Assembly: GCF_018069875.1 (NCBI RefSeq)
Contig: NZ_JAGQDF010000002.1
Coordinates: forward strand, 310,001 to 374,000
Direction of reading: 5' to 3'
DNA length: 64,000 nt
From: Ideonella alba
GTDB taxonomy: Bacteria; Pseudomonadota; Gammaproteobacteria; Burkholderiales; Burkholderiaceae_C
In this document: positions 23,465 through 35,488 of the stretch, one piece after another
Numbering within the stretch: position 1 is the stretch's first letter
Layout: each line of letters opens with the position of its first letter
Notes under the pieces: generated by a model
Told to the model about the DNA's origin: nothing
Seen by the model: only the letters and a program-made list of their open reading frames with translations
Database searches by the model: none
Translations under genes and position numbers: made by a program

Positions 23465-23914
23465 TCAGGCCTGGCCGGTCGAGCCGAAGCCACCGGCACC
23501 GCGGTCGCTGGCTTCGAAATCGTCGACCACGCGGAACGCCGCCTGCACCACCGGCACGATCACCATCTGCGCGATGCGCTCCAGCGGCTGGACCGTGAAC
23601 GCGGTGTGGCCGCGGTTCCAGCAGCTGACCATCAGCGGGCCCTGGTAATCGGAGTCGATCAGGCCCACCAGGTTGCCCAGCACGATGCCATGCTTGTGGC
23701 CCAGGCCCGAGCGCGGCAGGATCATCGCCGCCAGGCCCGGATCGGCGATGTGCACCGCCAGCCCGGTGGGAATCAGTGCGGTCTGGCCCGGGGCCAGCTC
23801 CAGTGGCGCATCCAGGCAGGCGCGCAGGTCCAGGCCGGCGCTGCCGGGCGTGGCGTAGGCGGGCAGCTGGTCCGCCATGCGCGGGTCCAGCAGCTTCACG
23901 TCGATCGTCGTCAT
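23465..23914 (-). CDS. dut: dUTP diphosphatase
   Basis: A 149-residue trimeric dUTPase that hydrolyses dUTP to dUMP, keeping uracil out of DNA and feeding dTMP synthesis. All five motifs are visible: [43 protein letters not shown] and the C-terminal P-loop-like [10 protein letters not shown] that closes over the substrate. Its ATG overlaps the coaBC stop as ATGA, a conserved arrangement (coaBC-dut). The stop lies directly against the convergent SlyD-like gene, with no gap. Confidence 0.96.
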   Translation of the reverse strand: MTTIDVKLLDPRMADQLPAYATPGSAGLDLRACLDAPLELAPGQTALIPTGLAVHIADPGLAAMILPRSGLGHKHGIVLGNLVGLIDSDYQGPLMVSCWNRGHTAFTVQPLERIAQMVIVPVVQAAFRVVDDFEASDRGAGGFGSTGQA

Positions 23915-25131
23915 CGGGTAGGTGGGGTCAAACGGGTGGCGATCTCGGCCACCAGCTGACGCGCCAGCGTCAGCTTGTCGGCCTGCGGCAGTTCGCGGTG
24001 GCCGTGTTCATCGACCAGCAGCAGCGCGTTGGTGTCCTGGCCGAAGGTGGCCGGGCCCAGGTTGCCCACCAGCAGCGGGACCTGCTTGCGGGCGCGTTTG
24101 TCCTGTGCGTGGCGCAGCAGGTCGTGGCTCTCGGCCGCGAAGCCGACGCAGTACGGACGCTGCGGCAGCCGCGCCACCACAGCCAGGATGTCGGGGTTCT
24201 CGACCATCTCGATCGCCGGCGGGCGCCCGCTGCCGTCCTTCTTCAGCTTCTGCTCGGCCGCCGCCACCGGGCGCCAGTCGGCCACCGCGGCGGTGGCGAT
24301 GAAGACGTCATGCGCGGCGGCCAGCGGCATCACCGCGTCGTGCATCTGCAGCGCACTCTGCACATCGATCCGCCGCACATGGGCCGGCGTGGGCAGGTGC
24401 ACCGGGCCGGCGACCAGCGTGACCTGCGCCCCTGCCTCCTGCGCCGCGCGGGCGATCGCGAAGCCCATCTTGCCGCTGGAGTGGTTGGTGATGCCGCGCA
24501 CCGGATCGATCGCCTCGAAGGTGGGTCCGGCGGTGATCAGCACGCGCTGGCCGGCCAGCCGCTTGGGCTGGAAGAAGGCGATCAGCTCGTCGCGCAACTC
24601 GGCCGCCTCCAGCATGCGGCCGTCGCCCACCTCGCCGCAGGCCTGGTCGCCGGCGGCCGGACCCAGCACGCTGACGCCATCGGCGCGCAGCGCAGCCACG
24701 TTGCGCTGGGTGGCCGGGTGGGCCCACATCTCGCGGTTCATCGCTGGCGCCACCAGCAGTGGCACGCGCTCGGCCGGCCGCGCCAGGCACAGCAGCGACA
24801 GGATCTCGTCGGCCCGGCCGTGCACCAGCTTGGCCATGAAATCGGCGCTGGCCGGGGCCACCAGCACCGCATCGGCCTCGCGCGAGAGGTTGATGTGGGC
24901 CATGTGGTTGGCCTCGCGCGGGTCCCACTGGTGGGTGTAGACCGGCCGGTTGGTCAGGGCCTGCATGGTCACCGGGGTGATGAAGTGCGTCGCCGCCTCG
25001 GTCATCACCACCTGCACGGTGGCGCCGGCCTTGACCAGCTCGCGCGCCAGCTCGGCCGCCTTGTAGCAGGCGATGCCGCCGGAGAGCCCGAGAACGATGT
25101 GGCGGCCGCTCAGATCCAGTCGATCAGCCAT
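23911..25131 (-). CDS. coaBC: Bifunctional CoaBC: phosphopantothenoylcysteine synthetase/decarboxylase
   Basis: A 406-residue enzyme that makes 4'-phosphopantetheine for coenzyme A in two steps. The N-terminal flavoprotein CoaC domain (1 to about 190) begins [18 protein letters not shown] and has [30 protein letters not shown] and the CGEVGDGRM flap. The C-terminal CoaB domain starts near [19 protein letters not shown] and includes [10 protein letters not shown] and [10 protein letters not shown]. Start at 25131 follows the UPF0149 stop by 4 bases, and the stop overlaps dut, so these three genes form one operon. Confidence 0.96.
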   Translation of the reverse strand: MADRLDLSGRHIVLGLSGGIACYKAAELARELVKAGATVQVVMTEAATHFITPVTMQALTNRPVYTHQWDPREANHMAHINLSREADAVLVAPASADFMAKLVHGRADEILSLLCLARPAERVPLLVAPAMNREMWAHPATQRNVAALRADGVSVLGPAAGDQACGEVGDGRMLEAAELRDELIAFFQPKRLAGQRVLITAGPTFEAIDPVRGITNHSSGKMGFAIARAAQEAGAQVTLVAGPVHLPTPAHVRRIDVQSALQMHDAVMPLAAAHDVFIATAAVADWRPVAAAEQKLKKDGSGRPPAIEMVENPDILAVVARLPQRPYCVGFAAESHDLLRHAQDKRARKQVPLLVGNLGPATFGQDTNALLLVDEHGHRELPQADKLTLARQLVAEIATRLTPPTR

Positions 25132-25135
25132 GGTC

Positions 25136-25909
25136 TCACTGCATCTGCGCGCCGTGGCACTTCTTGAACTTCTTGCCGCTGCCGCAGGGGCACAGGTCGT
25201 TGCGACCCGGCAGGGCCTCGACGCGGCGCGGCGCCGGCTTGGGCGCATGGTCCAGCCAGTACAGGCGCAGGTCCTGGGCGGCATAGAGCGCCTCGTTGAC
25301 CAGTTCGTCGCGGTTCAGTTCCTCGCCGTCGTAGAGGTCCTCGAAGACTTCCTTCAGCTCCTCGGCCTCCATGGTCAGCGAAACGATGCGCGTGAGGCAC
25401 TCGTCAAACAGCTGGCCGTCCTCGGTCTCCATGTCCTGCGGCGGCCAGTCGTCGGGGTAGTCGCGCGTGGCCTCGATGAAGCCGATCGCCCAGACCTCAC
25501 CGGTCTGCTCCAGCAGGTGCAGCTGATCCTGCTGCACATGGCCTTCGGCGACCAGGCGCTGCTTGTCCTCGTCGGTCAGCTCGATCATCAGTGGCGCCAG
25601 GCGCAGCACGTCCGGGTCGTCGAGGATCTGGTCGGGGTCGAGCTGCTGCGCCAGCACCTCGTAGCGGGCGTCAATCGCGGCCAGTGCGGGCGCGGCGTCC
25701 TCGGGGTCGCCATAGGCGCGGCCGAACACGCCCTGGCCCAAGCGCGGCAGCCATTCGTCGCGGGCAATGCGCCGCGGGCCAGCCAGCAGGGCGGTCATGT
25801 AGCCGTCGAGCCACTCGAGCGACAGGTCGTCCTCGAAGCCGGCCAGGCGTTGGCAGACGCGGTCCAGTGCGTCGATCTCGTCGTCGGTGCTCATGCGCGG
25901 CGCGGCCAA
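25136..25909 (-). CDS. UPF0149/YecA-family protein with SEC-C zinc motif
   Basis: A 257-residue protein with an N-terminal UPF0149/YecA-like helical domain (DLSLEWLDGYMTALLAGPRR near residue 28) and a C-terminal SEC-C zinc motif (GRNDLCPCGSGKKFKKCHG). SEC-C motifs of this kind mediate contacts with the Sec apparatus or ribosomes in related proteins; here the role is unknown. The TTG at 25909 is favoured because AGGAGA lies 5 bases before it; an ATG at 25894 would give MSTDDEIDAL but is about 20 bases from that site. It sits directly upstream of coaBC on the same strand. Confidence 0.85.
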   Translation of the reverse strand: MAAPRMSTDDEIDALDRVCQRLAGFEDDLSLEWLDGYMTALLAGPRRIARDEWLPRLGQGVFGRAYGDPEDAAPALAAIDARYEVLAQQLDPDQILDDPDVLRLAPLMIELTDEDKQRLVAEGHVQQDQLHLLEQTGEVWAIGFIEATRDYPDDWPPQDMETEDGQLFDECLTRIVSLTMEAEELKEVFEDLYDGEELNRDELVNEALYAAQDLRLYWLDHAPKPAPRRVEALPGRNDLCPCGSGKKFKKCHGAQMQ

Positions 25910-25946
25910 GGTGCTCTCCTGCGGTGGGGTGGGTCAGTGTCGCATG

Positions 25947-26798
25947 TCAGGCTAAACCGGCCATCGGCTCGCCCATGCGGATCGGCCGGCCCGGCACCCA
26001 GGCCGGGTTGAAGCGCAGCGGCCCCTTGGGCCACAGCATCACCACGGTCGAGCCCAGCAGGAAACGGCCCATCTCGGCGCCGCGCGCCAGCCGGATATCC
26101 TGGTCGTCGTAGGCCCACTCGCGCACCTCGCCCGGCCGCGGCGGGTTGACCACGCCATGCCAGACGGTGGCCATGCTGCCAACGATGGTGGCCCCCACCA
26201 GCACCAGCACAAAGGGGCCGGCGTCGGTGTCGAACACGCAGACCACCCGCTCATTGCGCGCGAACAGCCCCGGCACACCGCGCGCGGTGGTGGGGTTGAC
26301 CGAGAACAGATCGCCCGGCACATGGATCATCCGGCGCAGCCGGCCGGCGCAAGGCATGTGGATGCGGTGGTAGTCGCGCGGGCTCAGGTACAGCGTGGCG
26401 AAATGGCCGTCCTGGAAACGCGCCGCCAGCGCGGCATCACCACCGACCAGCGCCGTCGTGCTGTAGGCATGGCCCTTGGCCTGGAAGACCTGGTCGCCCT
26501 GCACCGGGCCGAACTGGCTGATCGCGCCATCGACCGGGCACAACAGGCCCTGGGCGGCCAGCGGCCGGGCCCCGTCGCGCAGCGCACGGGTGAAGAAGTC
26601 GTTGAAGCTGGCGTAGGCCGCCGGGTCGGGGTTGGCCGCCTCGGCCATGTCCACGCCGTAGCGGGCGATGAAGCGCCGGATCACCGCCGTGGTGAGCGCG
26701 CCGCCGCGGTGCTGGGCGAAGGCGCCGGCCAGTTGGGTCAGGGCCTGCTTGGGCAGCAGGTATTGCGGCAGGACGGCCAGGCGATCGGACAGCGACAC
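25947..26798 (-). CDS. psd: Phosphatidylserine decarboxylase proenzyme
   Basis: A 283-residue pyruvoyl-dependent membrane-associated enzyme that makes phosphatidylethanolamine. The self-cleavage site LGST is present at Gly249-Ser250, giving the alpha chain with a pyruvoyl group from Ser250. The catalytic segments CPVDGAISQFG, YLSPRDYHRIHMP and ARNERVVCVF are intact. I chose the GTG at 26798 ((M)SLSDRLAVLPQYLLPKQ), the family N-terminus; upstream in-frame sequence is repeat DNA. The tandem repeat 26855-27071 occupies the space to rarA. Confidence 0.93.
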   Translation of the reverse strand: MSLSDRLAVLPQYLLPKQALTQLAGAFAQHRGGALTTAVIRRFIARYGVDMAEAANPDPAAYASFNDFFTRALRDGARPLAAQGLLCPVDGAISQFGPVQGDQVFQAKGHAYSTTALVGGDAALAARFQDGHFATLYLSPRDYHRIHMPCAGRLRRMIHVPGDLFSVNPTTARGVPGLFARNERVVCVFDTDAGPFVLVLVGATIVGSMATVWHGVVNPPRPGEVREWAYDDQDIRLARGAEMGRFLLGSTVVMLWPKGPLRFNPAWVPGRPIRMGEPMAGLA

Positions 26799-26854
26799 GG
26801 TGCAGGGACTCAGCGAGAAGAGCCCGCCAGTGTAGGCGCTCGGCGCCGGCCTGC

Positions 26855-27071
26855 CCGCTTTTCGGGCAGTCCAGGAAAACCCACGGCGCGACACGCACTT
26901 GCCGCATCCACCCACGACTTACCCACAGGCTTGCTCCGCAGCGCCGTGGACAAGCCGTCACCGAACTGCCACATTTCCCGGCAGACCAGAAAAAGCGCAG
27001 CAGTGACAAGCACTTGCGCGCCTCTCCCACGACTTGCCCACAGGCTTGCTCACGCCCGCCGTGGACAAGCC
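26855..27071. repeat. Two-copy degenerate tandem repeat, about 105 bases per unit
   Basis: Two units, about 26855-26957 and 26962-27071, fill the space between psd and rarA. The best conserved core is CCCACGACTTrCCCACAGG followed by CTTGCTC (26911-26937 and 27026-27052), then a variable 6-9 bases, then CGCCGTGGACAAGCC (26942-26956 and 27057-27071). Within each unit GGCTTG can pair with CAAGCC. The TTACCCACA and TTGTCCACG words resemble DnaA-box sequences with one or two mismatches. A similar TTGCCCACAGG word recurs at 60702. Function unknown. Confidence 0.7.
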
Positions 27072-27081
27072 ATGCGGCGGT

Positions 27082-28443
27082 TCAGGGCGCCGCTGGCGGT
27101 GTCTGGCGCGCCTCGTCGTCCCAGCGGCGCAGTTGCGCCAGCTTGTCGGCGATGCGCTGCTCCAGCCCACGCGGCACCGGCCGGTACCAGCCGGGCTCGG
27201 TCAGCCCGTCGGGCAGGTAGGTTTCGCCGGCCGCGTAGGCGTCGGGCTCGTCGTGCGCATAGCGATAGGCATGGCCGTGGCCCAGTTCCTTCATCAGCTT
27301 CGTGGGCGCGTTGCGCAGGTGCGGTGGCACCTCGCGGCTGCGGTCCTGCTTCACGAAGGCACGCGCCTCGTTGTAGGCGTTGTAGCCGGCATTGCTCTTG
27401 GCGGCCACGGCCAGGTAGATCACGGCCTGGGCCAGCGCCAGCTCGCCCTCGGGGCTGCCCAGGCGCTCATAGGTGGCGGCGGCATCGTTGGCGATCTGCA
27501 TCGCGCGCGGATCGGCCAGGCCGATGTCCTCCCAGGCCATGCGCACGATGCGCCGGGCCAGGTAGCGCGGATCGGCGCCGCCGTCGAGCATGCGGCACAG
27601 CCAGTACAGCGCGGCGTCGGGGTGGGAGCCGCGCACCGACTTGTGCAGCGCCGAGATCTGGTCGAAGAAGGCGTCGCCGCCCTTGTCGAAGCGGCGGCTG
27701 TTGAGCGCCATCGCCGCCTGGACGAACGCCGCATCGATGGCCGCCACGCCAGCCGCCATCGCCGCGCTGGCGCACTGCTCGACCAGGTTGAGGAAGCGCC
27801 GTGCATCGCCGTCGGCGTAGCCCACCAGCGTGTCGGACGCGGCGGCATCGATCGACAGCTCGGGCATCACCTGGCGCCGGGCGCGCTCGAGCAGCTGCTT
27901 GAGCTCGTCCTCGCTGAGCGGCTTGAGCACATAGACCTGGGCGCGCGAGAGCAGCGCCGAGTTCACCTCGAACGACGGGTTCTCGGTGGTCGCGCCGATG
28001 AAGGTGACCAGGCCGTTCTCGACATAGGGCAGCAGCGCGTCCTGCTGGGCCTTGTTGAAGCGGTGGATCTCGTCGACGAAGAGGATGGTGCGTCGGCCGC
28101 GCCGCTGGTGCTGCTGCGCCTGCTCCATCGCCGCGCGGATGTCCTTGACGCCGCTGAACACCGCCGACAGCGCGATGAACTCGCACTCGAAGGCATGGGC
28201 GGTCAGGCGGGCCAGCGTGGTCTTGCCCACCCCCGGCGGGCCCCAGAAGATCATCGAGTGGGGCCGCCCCGACTGGAAGGCCAGCCGCAGCGGCCGGCCC
28301 GGGCCCAGCAGGTGCGTCTGGCCAACCACCTCGTCCACCGTGGCCGGACGCAGGCGTTCGGCCAGCGGCGGATTGGCGGCGGCGTCGGCGCTGGCAGCGG
28401 GGGCCGGCAGGTCTTCGAAAAGGCCGTCCTGGGAGTGGTCCAT
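27082..28443 (-). CDS. rarA: Replication-associated recombination ATPase RarA (MgsA)
   Basis: A 453-residue AAA+ protein related to clamp loaders that acts at stalled replication forks. Walker A is [10 protein letters not shown], the sensor/Walker B region is [20 protein letters not shown], and the [21 protein letters not shown] segment is characteristic. The C-terminal half ([31 protein letters not shown]) is the MgsA tetramerisation domain. ATG at 28443 gives [13 protein letters not shown]; the open frame extends further upstream without family resemblance. Transcribed away from cheW. Confidence 0.94.
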   Translation of the reverse strand: MDHSQDGLFEDLPAPAASADAAANPPLAERLRPATVDEVVGQTHLLGPGRPLRLAFQSGRPHSMIFWGPPGVGKTTLARLTAHAFECEFIALSAVFSGVKDIRAAMEQAQQHQRRGRRTILFVDEIHRFNKAQQDALLPYVENGLVTFIGATTENPSFEVNSALLSRAQVYVLKPLSEDELKQLLERARRQVMPELSIDAAASDTLVGYADGDARRFLNLVEQCASAAMAAGVAAIDAAFVQAAMALNSRRFDKGGDAFFDQISALHKSVRGSHPDAALYWLCRMLDGGADPRYLARRIVRMAWEDIGLADPRAMQIANDAAATYERLGSPEGELALAQAVIYLAVAAKSNAGYNAYNEARAFVKQDRSREVPPHLRNAPTKLMKELGHGHAYRYAHDEPDAYAAGETYLPDGLTEPGWYRPVPRGLEQRIADKLAQLRRWDDEARQTPPAAP

Positions 28444-28567
28444 GCGCGGATTGTGGCCGCAGTCGGCGCGAATAGCCCGGCCGGACGGCTGCTTTTCAGG
28501 GCTTGCGACGGCGGCCTGCGCCGCACACTTCCAGCCACCTGAGCCGCCTCCCGAGGAGTCCCTGACG

Positions 28568-29095
28568 ATGAGCACCCTGATGACCAGCGACCAACGCAGC
28601 ACCCTGCAGCCCACCCTGGCCGCCACCGGCGCGCCGCGCGAGTACCTGTCCTTCAAGCTGGGCCATGAGGAGTACGGCATCGACATCCTGAAGGTGCAGG
28701 AAATCCGCGGCTACGAACAACCCACGCGCATCGCCAATGCGCCGCACTTCATCAAGGGTGTGGTCAACCTGCGCGGCGTGATCGTGCCGATCGTCGACAT
28801 GCGGCTGCGCTTCGACCTGCCCGACGTGAAGTACGATGCCTTCACCGTCGTGATCATCCTGAACATCGCCCACCGCACCGTGGGCATGGTGGTGGACTCG
28901 GTCAGCGACGTGCTGGAGCTGCCGGCCGGCCAGATCAAGCCGGCCCCCGAATTCAACGGCGCGATCGACGCCAGCTACATCACCGGCCTGGGCACGATCA
29001 AGCACGGCGACGACGAACGCATGCTGATCCTGATGGACATCGAGCAGATGATGACCTCCGCCGACATGGGCCTGATGGACGCCGTCCTGCACTGA
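28568..29095 (+). CDS. cheW: Chemotaxis coupling protein CheW
   Basis: A 175-residue CheW-domain protein that links chemoreceptors to the CheA kinase. The SH3-like fold is visible in [55 protein letters not shown] and [25 protein letters not shown] lies about 10 bases before the ATG at 28568. No other che gene is adjacent, so it is an isolated CheW; it may serve a receptor array encoded elsewhere. The next plus-strand gene begins 11 bases after its stop. Confidence 0.93.
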   Translation: MSTLMTSDQRSTLQPTLAATGAPREYLSFKLGHEEYGIDILKVQEIRGYEQPTRIANAPHFIKGVVNLRGVIVPIVDMRLRFDLPDVKYDAFTVVIILNIAHRTVGMVVDSVSDVLELPAGQIKPAPEFNGAIDASYITGLGTIKHGDDERMLILMDIEQMMTSADMGLMDAVLH

Positions 29096-29106
29096 AGGCC
29101 CACGCC

Positions 29107-29796
29107 ATGCGCCACCACCCCCTGCTGTCTGCGCTGCTGCTGAGCCTGTCGCTGCCGGCGCTGGCCGGGCGACCCGCCACCACCGAGGATGCCGGCACGA
29201 TCAGCCCCGGCGTCTGCGAACTGGAAAGCTACCTGGGCCACGGCCGGGAGGATGGCACGCCCAGCGTGGGCGTGCAGAGCCTTCAGCTGGGCTGCGGCGC
29301 CACCGAACACACCCAGCTGGCCCTGCTGGGCCAGCGGGCCCACAGCGCGGGCAGCTCGGTCCGCAGCCTGACGCTGGCCGGCAAATCCCGCCTGATCGAC
29401 GGCGGGGACGACGGCGCCAGCATCGCCCTGGCCTATGGCCTGGGCGCGACCGACGATGGCGCTGGCCTGCGCTCGGACCAGAGCTACGTCAATGGCGTGG
29501 TCAGCTGGCCGATGGCGCCTGGCTTCGTGCTGCACGGCAACCTGGGCTGGACCCGCTCGCGGCAGGCGCATGCCAGCACCACCTCCTGGGCGCTGGCCGT
29601 GGAACATGCGGCCAGCGGCCAGTGGGACCTGATGGGCGAGCTGTTCGACAACGACCGCACGCGCCGCCCCTGGATCCAGGCCGGCGTGCGCTGGAATCCG
29701 TTGCCCAACCGCCTGTGGCTGGATGCCAGCTGGGGCTGGCAGACCGGACATCCGCGCGCCCGGGCGATGACCCTGGGTCTGCGCTTCGCGTTCTGA
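29107..29796 (+). CDS. Exported beta-barrel-like protein of unknown function
   Basis: A 229-residue protein with a clear signal peptide (MRHHPLLSALLLSLSLPALA, cleavage near residue 20). The mature part has alternating hydrophobic strands and ends in LGLRFAF, a C-terminal aromatic typical of outer-membrane beta-barrels recognised by the BAM complex. Residues GRPATTEDAGTISPGVCELE resemble the start of the phenol-degradation meta-pathway-type porin-like family. Probable outer-membrane protein; ligand unknown. It follows cheW by 11 bases and its stop lies directly against the convergent lolA stop. Confidence 0.75.
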   Translation: MRHHPLLSALLLSLSLPALAGRPATTEDAGTISPGVCELESYLGHGREDGTPSVGVQSLQLGCGATEHTQLALLGQRAHSAGSSVRSLTLAGKSRLIDGGDDGASIALAYGLGATDDGAGLRSDQSYVNGVVSWPMAPGFVLHGNLGWTRSRQAHASTTSWALAVEHAASGQWDLMGELFDNDRTRRPWIQAGVRWNPLPNRLWLDASWGWQTGHPRARAMTLGLRFAF

Positions 29797-30426
29797 TCAG
29801 CCCGCGTTGACGTCCGCGCCGGGAGGCGGGACGAAGCGGAAGGTCTCGGGCGGCGGTGCGGCATCGGTCTGCATCGCGCCGAACTCGATCAGCGAGCGCT
29901 GACCAAAGCTGTCGGCGATCTCCAGCGCCGCCCAGGCCGCGCCGCGGAAACCCGCCTTCATCGACACGATCGTGCCGCCCGGCTGGCGAGGCACCGCCTG
30001 CACCCAGTCGAGGCCGCCGGTCGAGGGCAGGACCTTCAGCTCGAACTCGCGCTCCAGCGACTGGCCGGCCAGCAAGGCGGCGGGCGTGCTGCCCAGCGCC
30101 TCGTTCCAGGGCCGCACCGTGACCTGGTTCAGGTCGGGGTCGTGGAACCAGACCTTCTGGCCATCGCCGACGATGGTCTGCGCATAGGGCTTCAGGTAGG
30201 CGAAACGGAAGCGGTTCGGGCGCTGGAACTCGAAGCGGCCACTGGACAACTTCTTCTTCAGGCCGTCTGGCGAGGTCACCGTCTGGGTGAAATCAGCGCG
30301 GCCGAAGCGCACGTCGCGGATGAAGGTGTTCAGGGCCGACAGCGCATCGGCGCGCGCGCCCGGCGGCAGCATCGCCAGGGCCAGCAGACCCAGGCATTCC
30401 CGTCGTCCGACGGTTCGTTCATTCAT
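29797..30426 (-). CDS. lolA: Outer-membrane lipoprotein carrier protein
   Basis: A 209-residue periplasmic chaperone that shuttles lipoproteins from LolCDE to LolB. The signal peptide ends near PGARADA (residue 27). The unclosed beta-barrel pattern is seen in [59 protein letters not shown] and [12 protein letters not shown] at 30426 overlaps the end of ftsK (ATGAATGA), the conserved ftsK-lolA coupling of Proteobacteria. Confidence 0.93.
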   Translation of the reverse strand: MNERTVGRRECLGLLALAMLPPGARADALSALNTFIRDVRFGRADFTQTVTSPDGLKKKLSSGRFEFQRPNRFRFAYLKPYAQTIVGDGQKVWFHDPDLNQVTVRPWNEALGSTPAALLAGQSLEREFELKVLPSTGGLDWVQAVPRQPGGTIVSMKAGFRGAAWAALEIADSFGQRSLIEFGAMQTDAAPPPETFRFVPPPGADVNAG

Positions 30427-32800
30427 CGCGCTTGGGCAGCAGCAGGTCGCGGCTGCCGTTGGGGGACAGTGCCGATACGAGCCCGGATTGCTCCATTTGT
30501 TCCAGCAGTCGCGCCGCGCGGTTGTAACCAATCCGCAGATGCCGCTGGACCAGCGAGATGGACGCCTTGCGGTGCTGCAGCACCACCGCCACCGCCTGGT
30601 CGTAGAGCGGATCGGACTCGCCGTCGCCGCCTGCGGCACCGCCGCCGGCGGCGTCGCCCGCCTCGCCATCCAGGGTGCCGCCTTCCAGGATGCCCTCGAT
30701 GTAGTTGGGCTCGCCCTGGGCCTTCAGCGATTCGACCACCCGGTGCACTTCCTCGTCGGAGACAAAGGCGCCGTGCACCCGCACCGGCAGGCCGGTGCCG
30801 GGCGCCAGGTAGAGCATGTCGCCCATGCCCAGCAGCGCCTCGGCGCCCATCTGGTCCAGGATGGTGCGGCTGTCGATCTTGCTGCTGACCTGGAAGGACA
30901 GCCGGGTGGGGATGTTGGCCTTGATCAGGCCGGTGATCACATCCACCGAAGGCCGCTGCGTGGCCAGCACCAGGTGGACGCCGGCGGCGCGCGCCTTCTG
31001 GGCCAGACGGGCGATCAGCTCCTCGATCTTCTTGCCCACCACCATCATCAGGTCGGCGAGTTCGTCGATGACGATAACGATGTAGGGCAGCCGCTCCAGC
31101 GGCTCCGGAGCCTCGGGCGTCAGGCTGAACGGGTTGGGCAGGTGCTCGCCGCGGGCCGCCGCCTCGTCGATCTTCTTGTTGTAGCCGGCCAGGTTGCGCA
31201 CGCCCAGCTTGCTCATCAGCTTGTAGCGCCGCTCCATCTCGCCGACGCACCAGTTCAGCGCGTTGCCGGCCTGCTTCATGTCGGTGACCACCGGACACAG
31301 CAGGTGCGGGATGCCCTCGTAGACGCTCATCTCGAGCATCTTGGGGTCGATCAGGATCAGGCGCACATCACGCGCCTCGGCCTTGTAGAGCAGGCTGAGG
31401 ATCATGCCGTTGATGCCCACCGACTTGCCCGAGCCGGTGGTGCCGGCCACCAGGCAGTGCGGCATCTTGGCCAGGTCGGCCACCACCGGCGAGCCGACGA
31501 TGTCCTTGCCCAGGCCGATCGTCAGCAGCGAGCCGGCGTCGTGGTAGACCTTGGAGCCCAGGATCTCGGACAGGCGAATGGTCTGCCGCTTGGCGTTGGG
31601 CAGTTCCAGCGCCATCAGGTTCTTGCCCGGAATGGTCTCGACCACGCGGATGCTGACCAGGCTCAGCGAACGCGCCAGATCCTTCGCCAGGTTCACCACC
31701 TGGGATCCCTTGACCCCGGTGGCCGGCTCGATCTCGTAGCGGGTGATCACCGGGCCGGGCTGGGCCGCGATGACCTGCACCTCGACACCGAAGTCGCCCA
31801 GCTTCTTCTCGATCAGGCGGCTGGTCATCTCCAGCGACTCGGGCGTCACCGTCTCGACCCGCGCGGGCGGCTTGTCAAGCAGGTCGATCTGCGGCAGCTT
31901 GGTGTCGGCCAGCTCCATGAACAGCGGCTTCTGGCGCTCCTTGGCCACGCGCTCGGACTTGGGCACCTCCAGCACCGGCGGCTCGATCACGATGGGGCGG
32001 TGCTCGACCTGCTCCTGGCGCTCCTCGACCACCTCCTGCTCGCGCTCGCGCAGGGCCTGCTCGCCCAGGCGGACGTCTTCTTGGAACTCGCGCGCCTGCG
32101 TGCGCCGCTCACGGGCGCCGTCGATCCAGCCGCCAATCGTGTCGGCGGTGCGCACCCACGAGAAACGCAGCGCCCAGGGCAGCGCCGCCACCAGCAGGGC
32201 AATCCACAGCGCGCCGGAACCGGCAAAGCCCAGCCACTGCTGCGAGACCGGCCCCGCCCAGTGGCCCAGCACGCCACCGGCCGGTCCGGGCAGGTGGGCT
32301 TCCCAGGCGTAGATGCGGGTCCATTCCAGCGCACAGCTCGACAGCATCACCAGCGCCAGGCCCAGCGGCACCGTGCCGTCGGGCTCGGCAGCCGGGGCCG
32401 CGGCAGGCCCTGGCGGCTGGGTCGAGCGCCACAGCGCTGCCAGCGCCGACAGCCAATGCCGCAGTCCTGCCAGCACCAGCCACCAGGCCGAGAAGCCGAA
32501 GAGCATCAGCGTCAGGTCGGCCACCCAGGCGCCGGGCGCGCCCAGCCAGTTCAGCGTGCTGCCATCCACGCCCGAGGTGCTGAAGGCCGGATCGCCGGGC
32601 CGACGGCTCAGCAGCGACAAGGTCAGGACCAGCCACAGCGCGCCCCACAGCGCGGCCCGCACCAGCAGACGCCAGGCAGGCACCCGCCGCGGCGGCTCGG
32701 GCGCCACGCCGGTCAAGGCCGCGCCCATGCCACGGCGCCATCCCACGAGCCCGCTCACCGGGCCTCCCAGGGCGCCACCGGGCGGCGGCACCACAGACAC
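30419..32800 (-). CDS. ftsK: DNA translocase FtsK
   Basis: A 793-residue septal DNA pump that clears chromosome termini and activates XerCD recombination. It has four N-terminal membrane segments (about 43-62, 90-118, 140-160, 190-212), a charged linker with a coiled-coil-like [17 protein letters not shown] stretch, the motor with Walker [11 protein letters not shown] and Walker [14 protein letters not shown], and a C-terminal gamma winged helix ([20 protein letters not shown]) that reads KOPS sites. The linker is short compared with E. coli FtsK. The GTG at 32800 lies 10 bases after the Crp/Fnr stop; an internal ATG 24 codons later is an alternative start. Confidence 0.95.
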   Translation of the reverse strand: MSVVPPPGGALGGPVSGLVGWRRGMGAALTGVAPEPPRRVPAWRLLVRAALWGALWLVLTLSLLSRRPGDPAFSTSGVDGSTLNWLGAPGAWVADLTLMLFGFSAWWLVLAGLRHWLSALAALWRSTQPPGPAAAPAAEPDGTVPLGLALVMLSSCALEWTRIYAWEAHLPGPAGGVLGHWAGPVSQQWLGFAGSGALWIALLVAALPWALRFSWVRTADTIGGWIDGARERRTQAREFQEDVRLGEQALREREQEVVEERQEQVEHRPIVIEPPVLEVPKSERVAKERQKPLFMELADTKLPQIDLLDKPPARVETVTPESLEMTSRLIEKKLGDFGVEVQVIAAQPGPVITRYEIEPATGVKGSQVVNLAKDLARSLSLVSIRVVETIPGKNLMALELPNAKRQTIRLSEILGSKVYHDAGSLLTIGLGKDIVGSPVVADLAKMPHCLVAGTTGSGKSVGINGMILSLLYKAEARDVRLILIDPKMLEMSVYEGIPHLLCPVVTDMKQAGNALNWCVGEMERRYKLMSKLGVRNLAGYNKKIDEAAARGEHLPNPFSLTPEAPEPLERLPYIVIVIDELADLMMVVGKKIEELIARLAQKARAAGVHLVLATQRPSVDVITGLIKANIPTRLSFQVSSKIDSRTILDQMGAEALLGMGDMLYLAPGTGLPVRVHGAFVSDEEVHRVVESLKAQGEPNYIEGILEGGTLDGEAGDAAGGGAAGGDGESDPLYDQAVAVVLQHRKASISLVQRHLRIGYNRAARLLEQMEQSGLVSALSPNGSRDLLLPKRDE

Positions 32801-32810
32801 ATGCAGGTCA

Positions 32811-34656
<1,846 letters not shown>

Positions 34657-34855
34657 GCCTGGTTTTCCCGCGCGCGACCTGCCAAAGTAGAGCCCAACGC
34701 TGGGCCCGAAGCAGAGCCGAAGGAACAAGGGGTTACCGCCACCCCGCACAAGCGAATGGCGAGGTGAGGCCGAACGCAATTTCACAACTGCCTGTGCGCT
34801 GGCACGGGTCGGGGTTGGGAAGTGTGTTCCGCCGGACAACAACAGGAGTGTCCTC

Positions 34856-35089
34856 ATGGCACGCGTCTGCGAAGTCACGGGCAAGAAGCCCATGGTCGGG
34901 AACAATGTTTCCCACGCCAACAACAAGACCAAGCGCCGGTTCCTTCCGAACCTGCAATACCGTCGTTTCTGGGTCGAGAGCGAGAACCGCTGGGTGCGCC
35001 TGCGCATCAGCAACGCCGCCCTGCGTCTGATCGACAAGAAGGGCATCGACGCCGTTCTGGCCGACCTGCGCGCGCGCGGTCAAGCCTAA
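34856..35089 (+). CDS. rpmB: Ribosomal protein bL28
   Basis: A 77-residue large-subunit protein. [20 protein letters not shown] and [20 protein letters not shown] are diagnostic. AGGAG lies 9 bases before the ATG. rpmG follows after 23 bases, the usual rpmB-rpmG pair. This form lacks the four zinc cysteines. Confidence 0.97.
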   Translation: MARVCEVTGKKPMVGNNVSHANNKTKRRFLPNLQYRRFWVESENRWVRLRISNAALRLIDKKGIDAVLADLRARGQA

Positions 35090-35112
35090 TCCACTGAATC
35101 AGGAGCGACACC

Positions 35113-35283
35113 ATGGCATCCAAAGGCGGCCGCGAGAAGATCAAGCTGGAGTCCACCGCGGGCACCGGCCACTTCTACACCACGAACAAGAACAAGAAGA
35201 CGACCCCGGGCAAGCTCGAATTCATGAAGTTCGACCCCAAGGCCCGCAAGCACGTCCTCTACAAGGAAACCAAGCTGAAGTGA
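35113..35283 (+). CDS. rpmG: Ribosomal protein bL33
   Basis: A 56-residue large-subunit protein: [20 protein letters not shown] at the start and [14 protein letters not shown] at the end. It has no cysteines, so it is the zinc-independent type. AGGAGCGACACC precedes the ATG. An intrinsic terminator follows 28 bases after the stop. This gene marks the left backbone edge of the genomic island. Confidence 0.97.
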   Translation: MASKGGREKIKLESTAGTGHFYTTNKNKKTTPGKLEFMKFDPKARKHVLYKETKLK

Positions 35284-35311
35284 TCGGCCCCGCGCCGCGC
35301 TTCACGCGATG

Positions 35312-35338
35312 AAAAGCCCGCCACCGGCGGGCTTTTTT
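35312..35338 (+). terminator. Rho-independent terminator of rpmB-rpmG
   Basis: An 11-base stem AAAAGCCCGCC/GGCGGGCTTTT with a short ACC loop, continuing into TT after the stem. It separates the ribosomal operon from the island. Confidence 0.9.
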
Positions 35339-35366
35339 CATTTCTCACGCATATGCCACGTTTTGG

Positions 35367-35386
35367 CGTGCAGGATTTGCACGTTC
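35367..35386. promoter_or_regulatory. 20-base inverted-repeat element, copy 1
   Basis: CGTGCAGGATTTGCACGTTC contains the palindrome CGTGCA-N5-TGCACG. It is identical to copy 2 at 35440, 73 bases away, upstream of the integrase. A neighbouring CACGTTTTGGCGTG (35357-35370) is a related inverted repeat. Candidate operator for the Xre-like protein or arm site for the recombinase. Confidence 0.6.
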
Positions 35387-35439
35387 CGACTCAAAAGTCG
35401 GGTTTCTGCAACTGAGGCCTGAACCGCCACAGCGCGAAA

Positions 35440-35459
35440 CGTGCAGGATTTGCACGTTC
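35440..35459. promoter_or_regulatory. 20-base inverted-repeat element, copy 2
   Basis: Identical to copy 1, ending 30 bases before the integrase ATG at 35489. Its position would allow it to block integrase transcription if bound by a repressor. Confidence 0.6.
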
Positions 35460-35488
35460 TGGCTCTCTGTGCTAACCTCGTGCACAGA

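Noticed and set aside
26855-27071. CRISPR array
   Set aside because: Only two degenerate units of about 105 bases, no short constant repeat with unique spacers and no cas genes in the window.
34657-34855. Riboswitch or ribosomal-protein leader before rpmB
   Set aside because: The leader is long, but I could not recognise a known riboswitch core or an L28-binding structure by eye.
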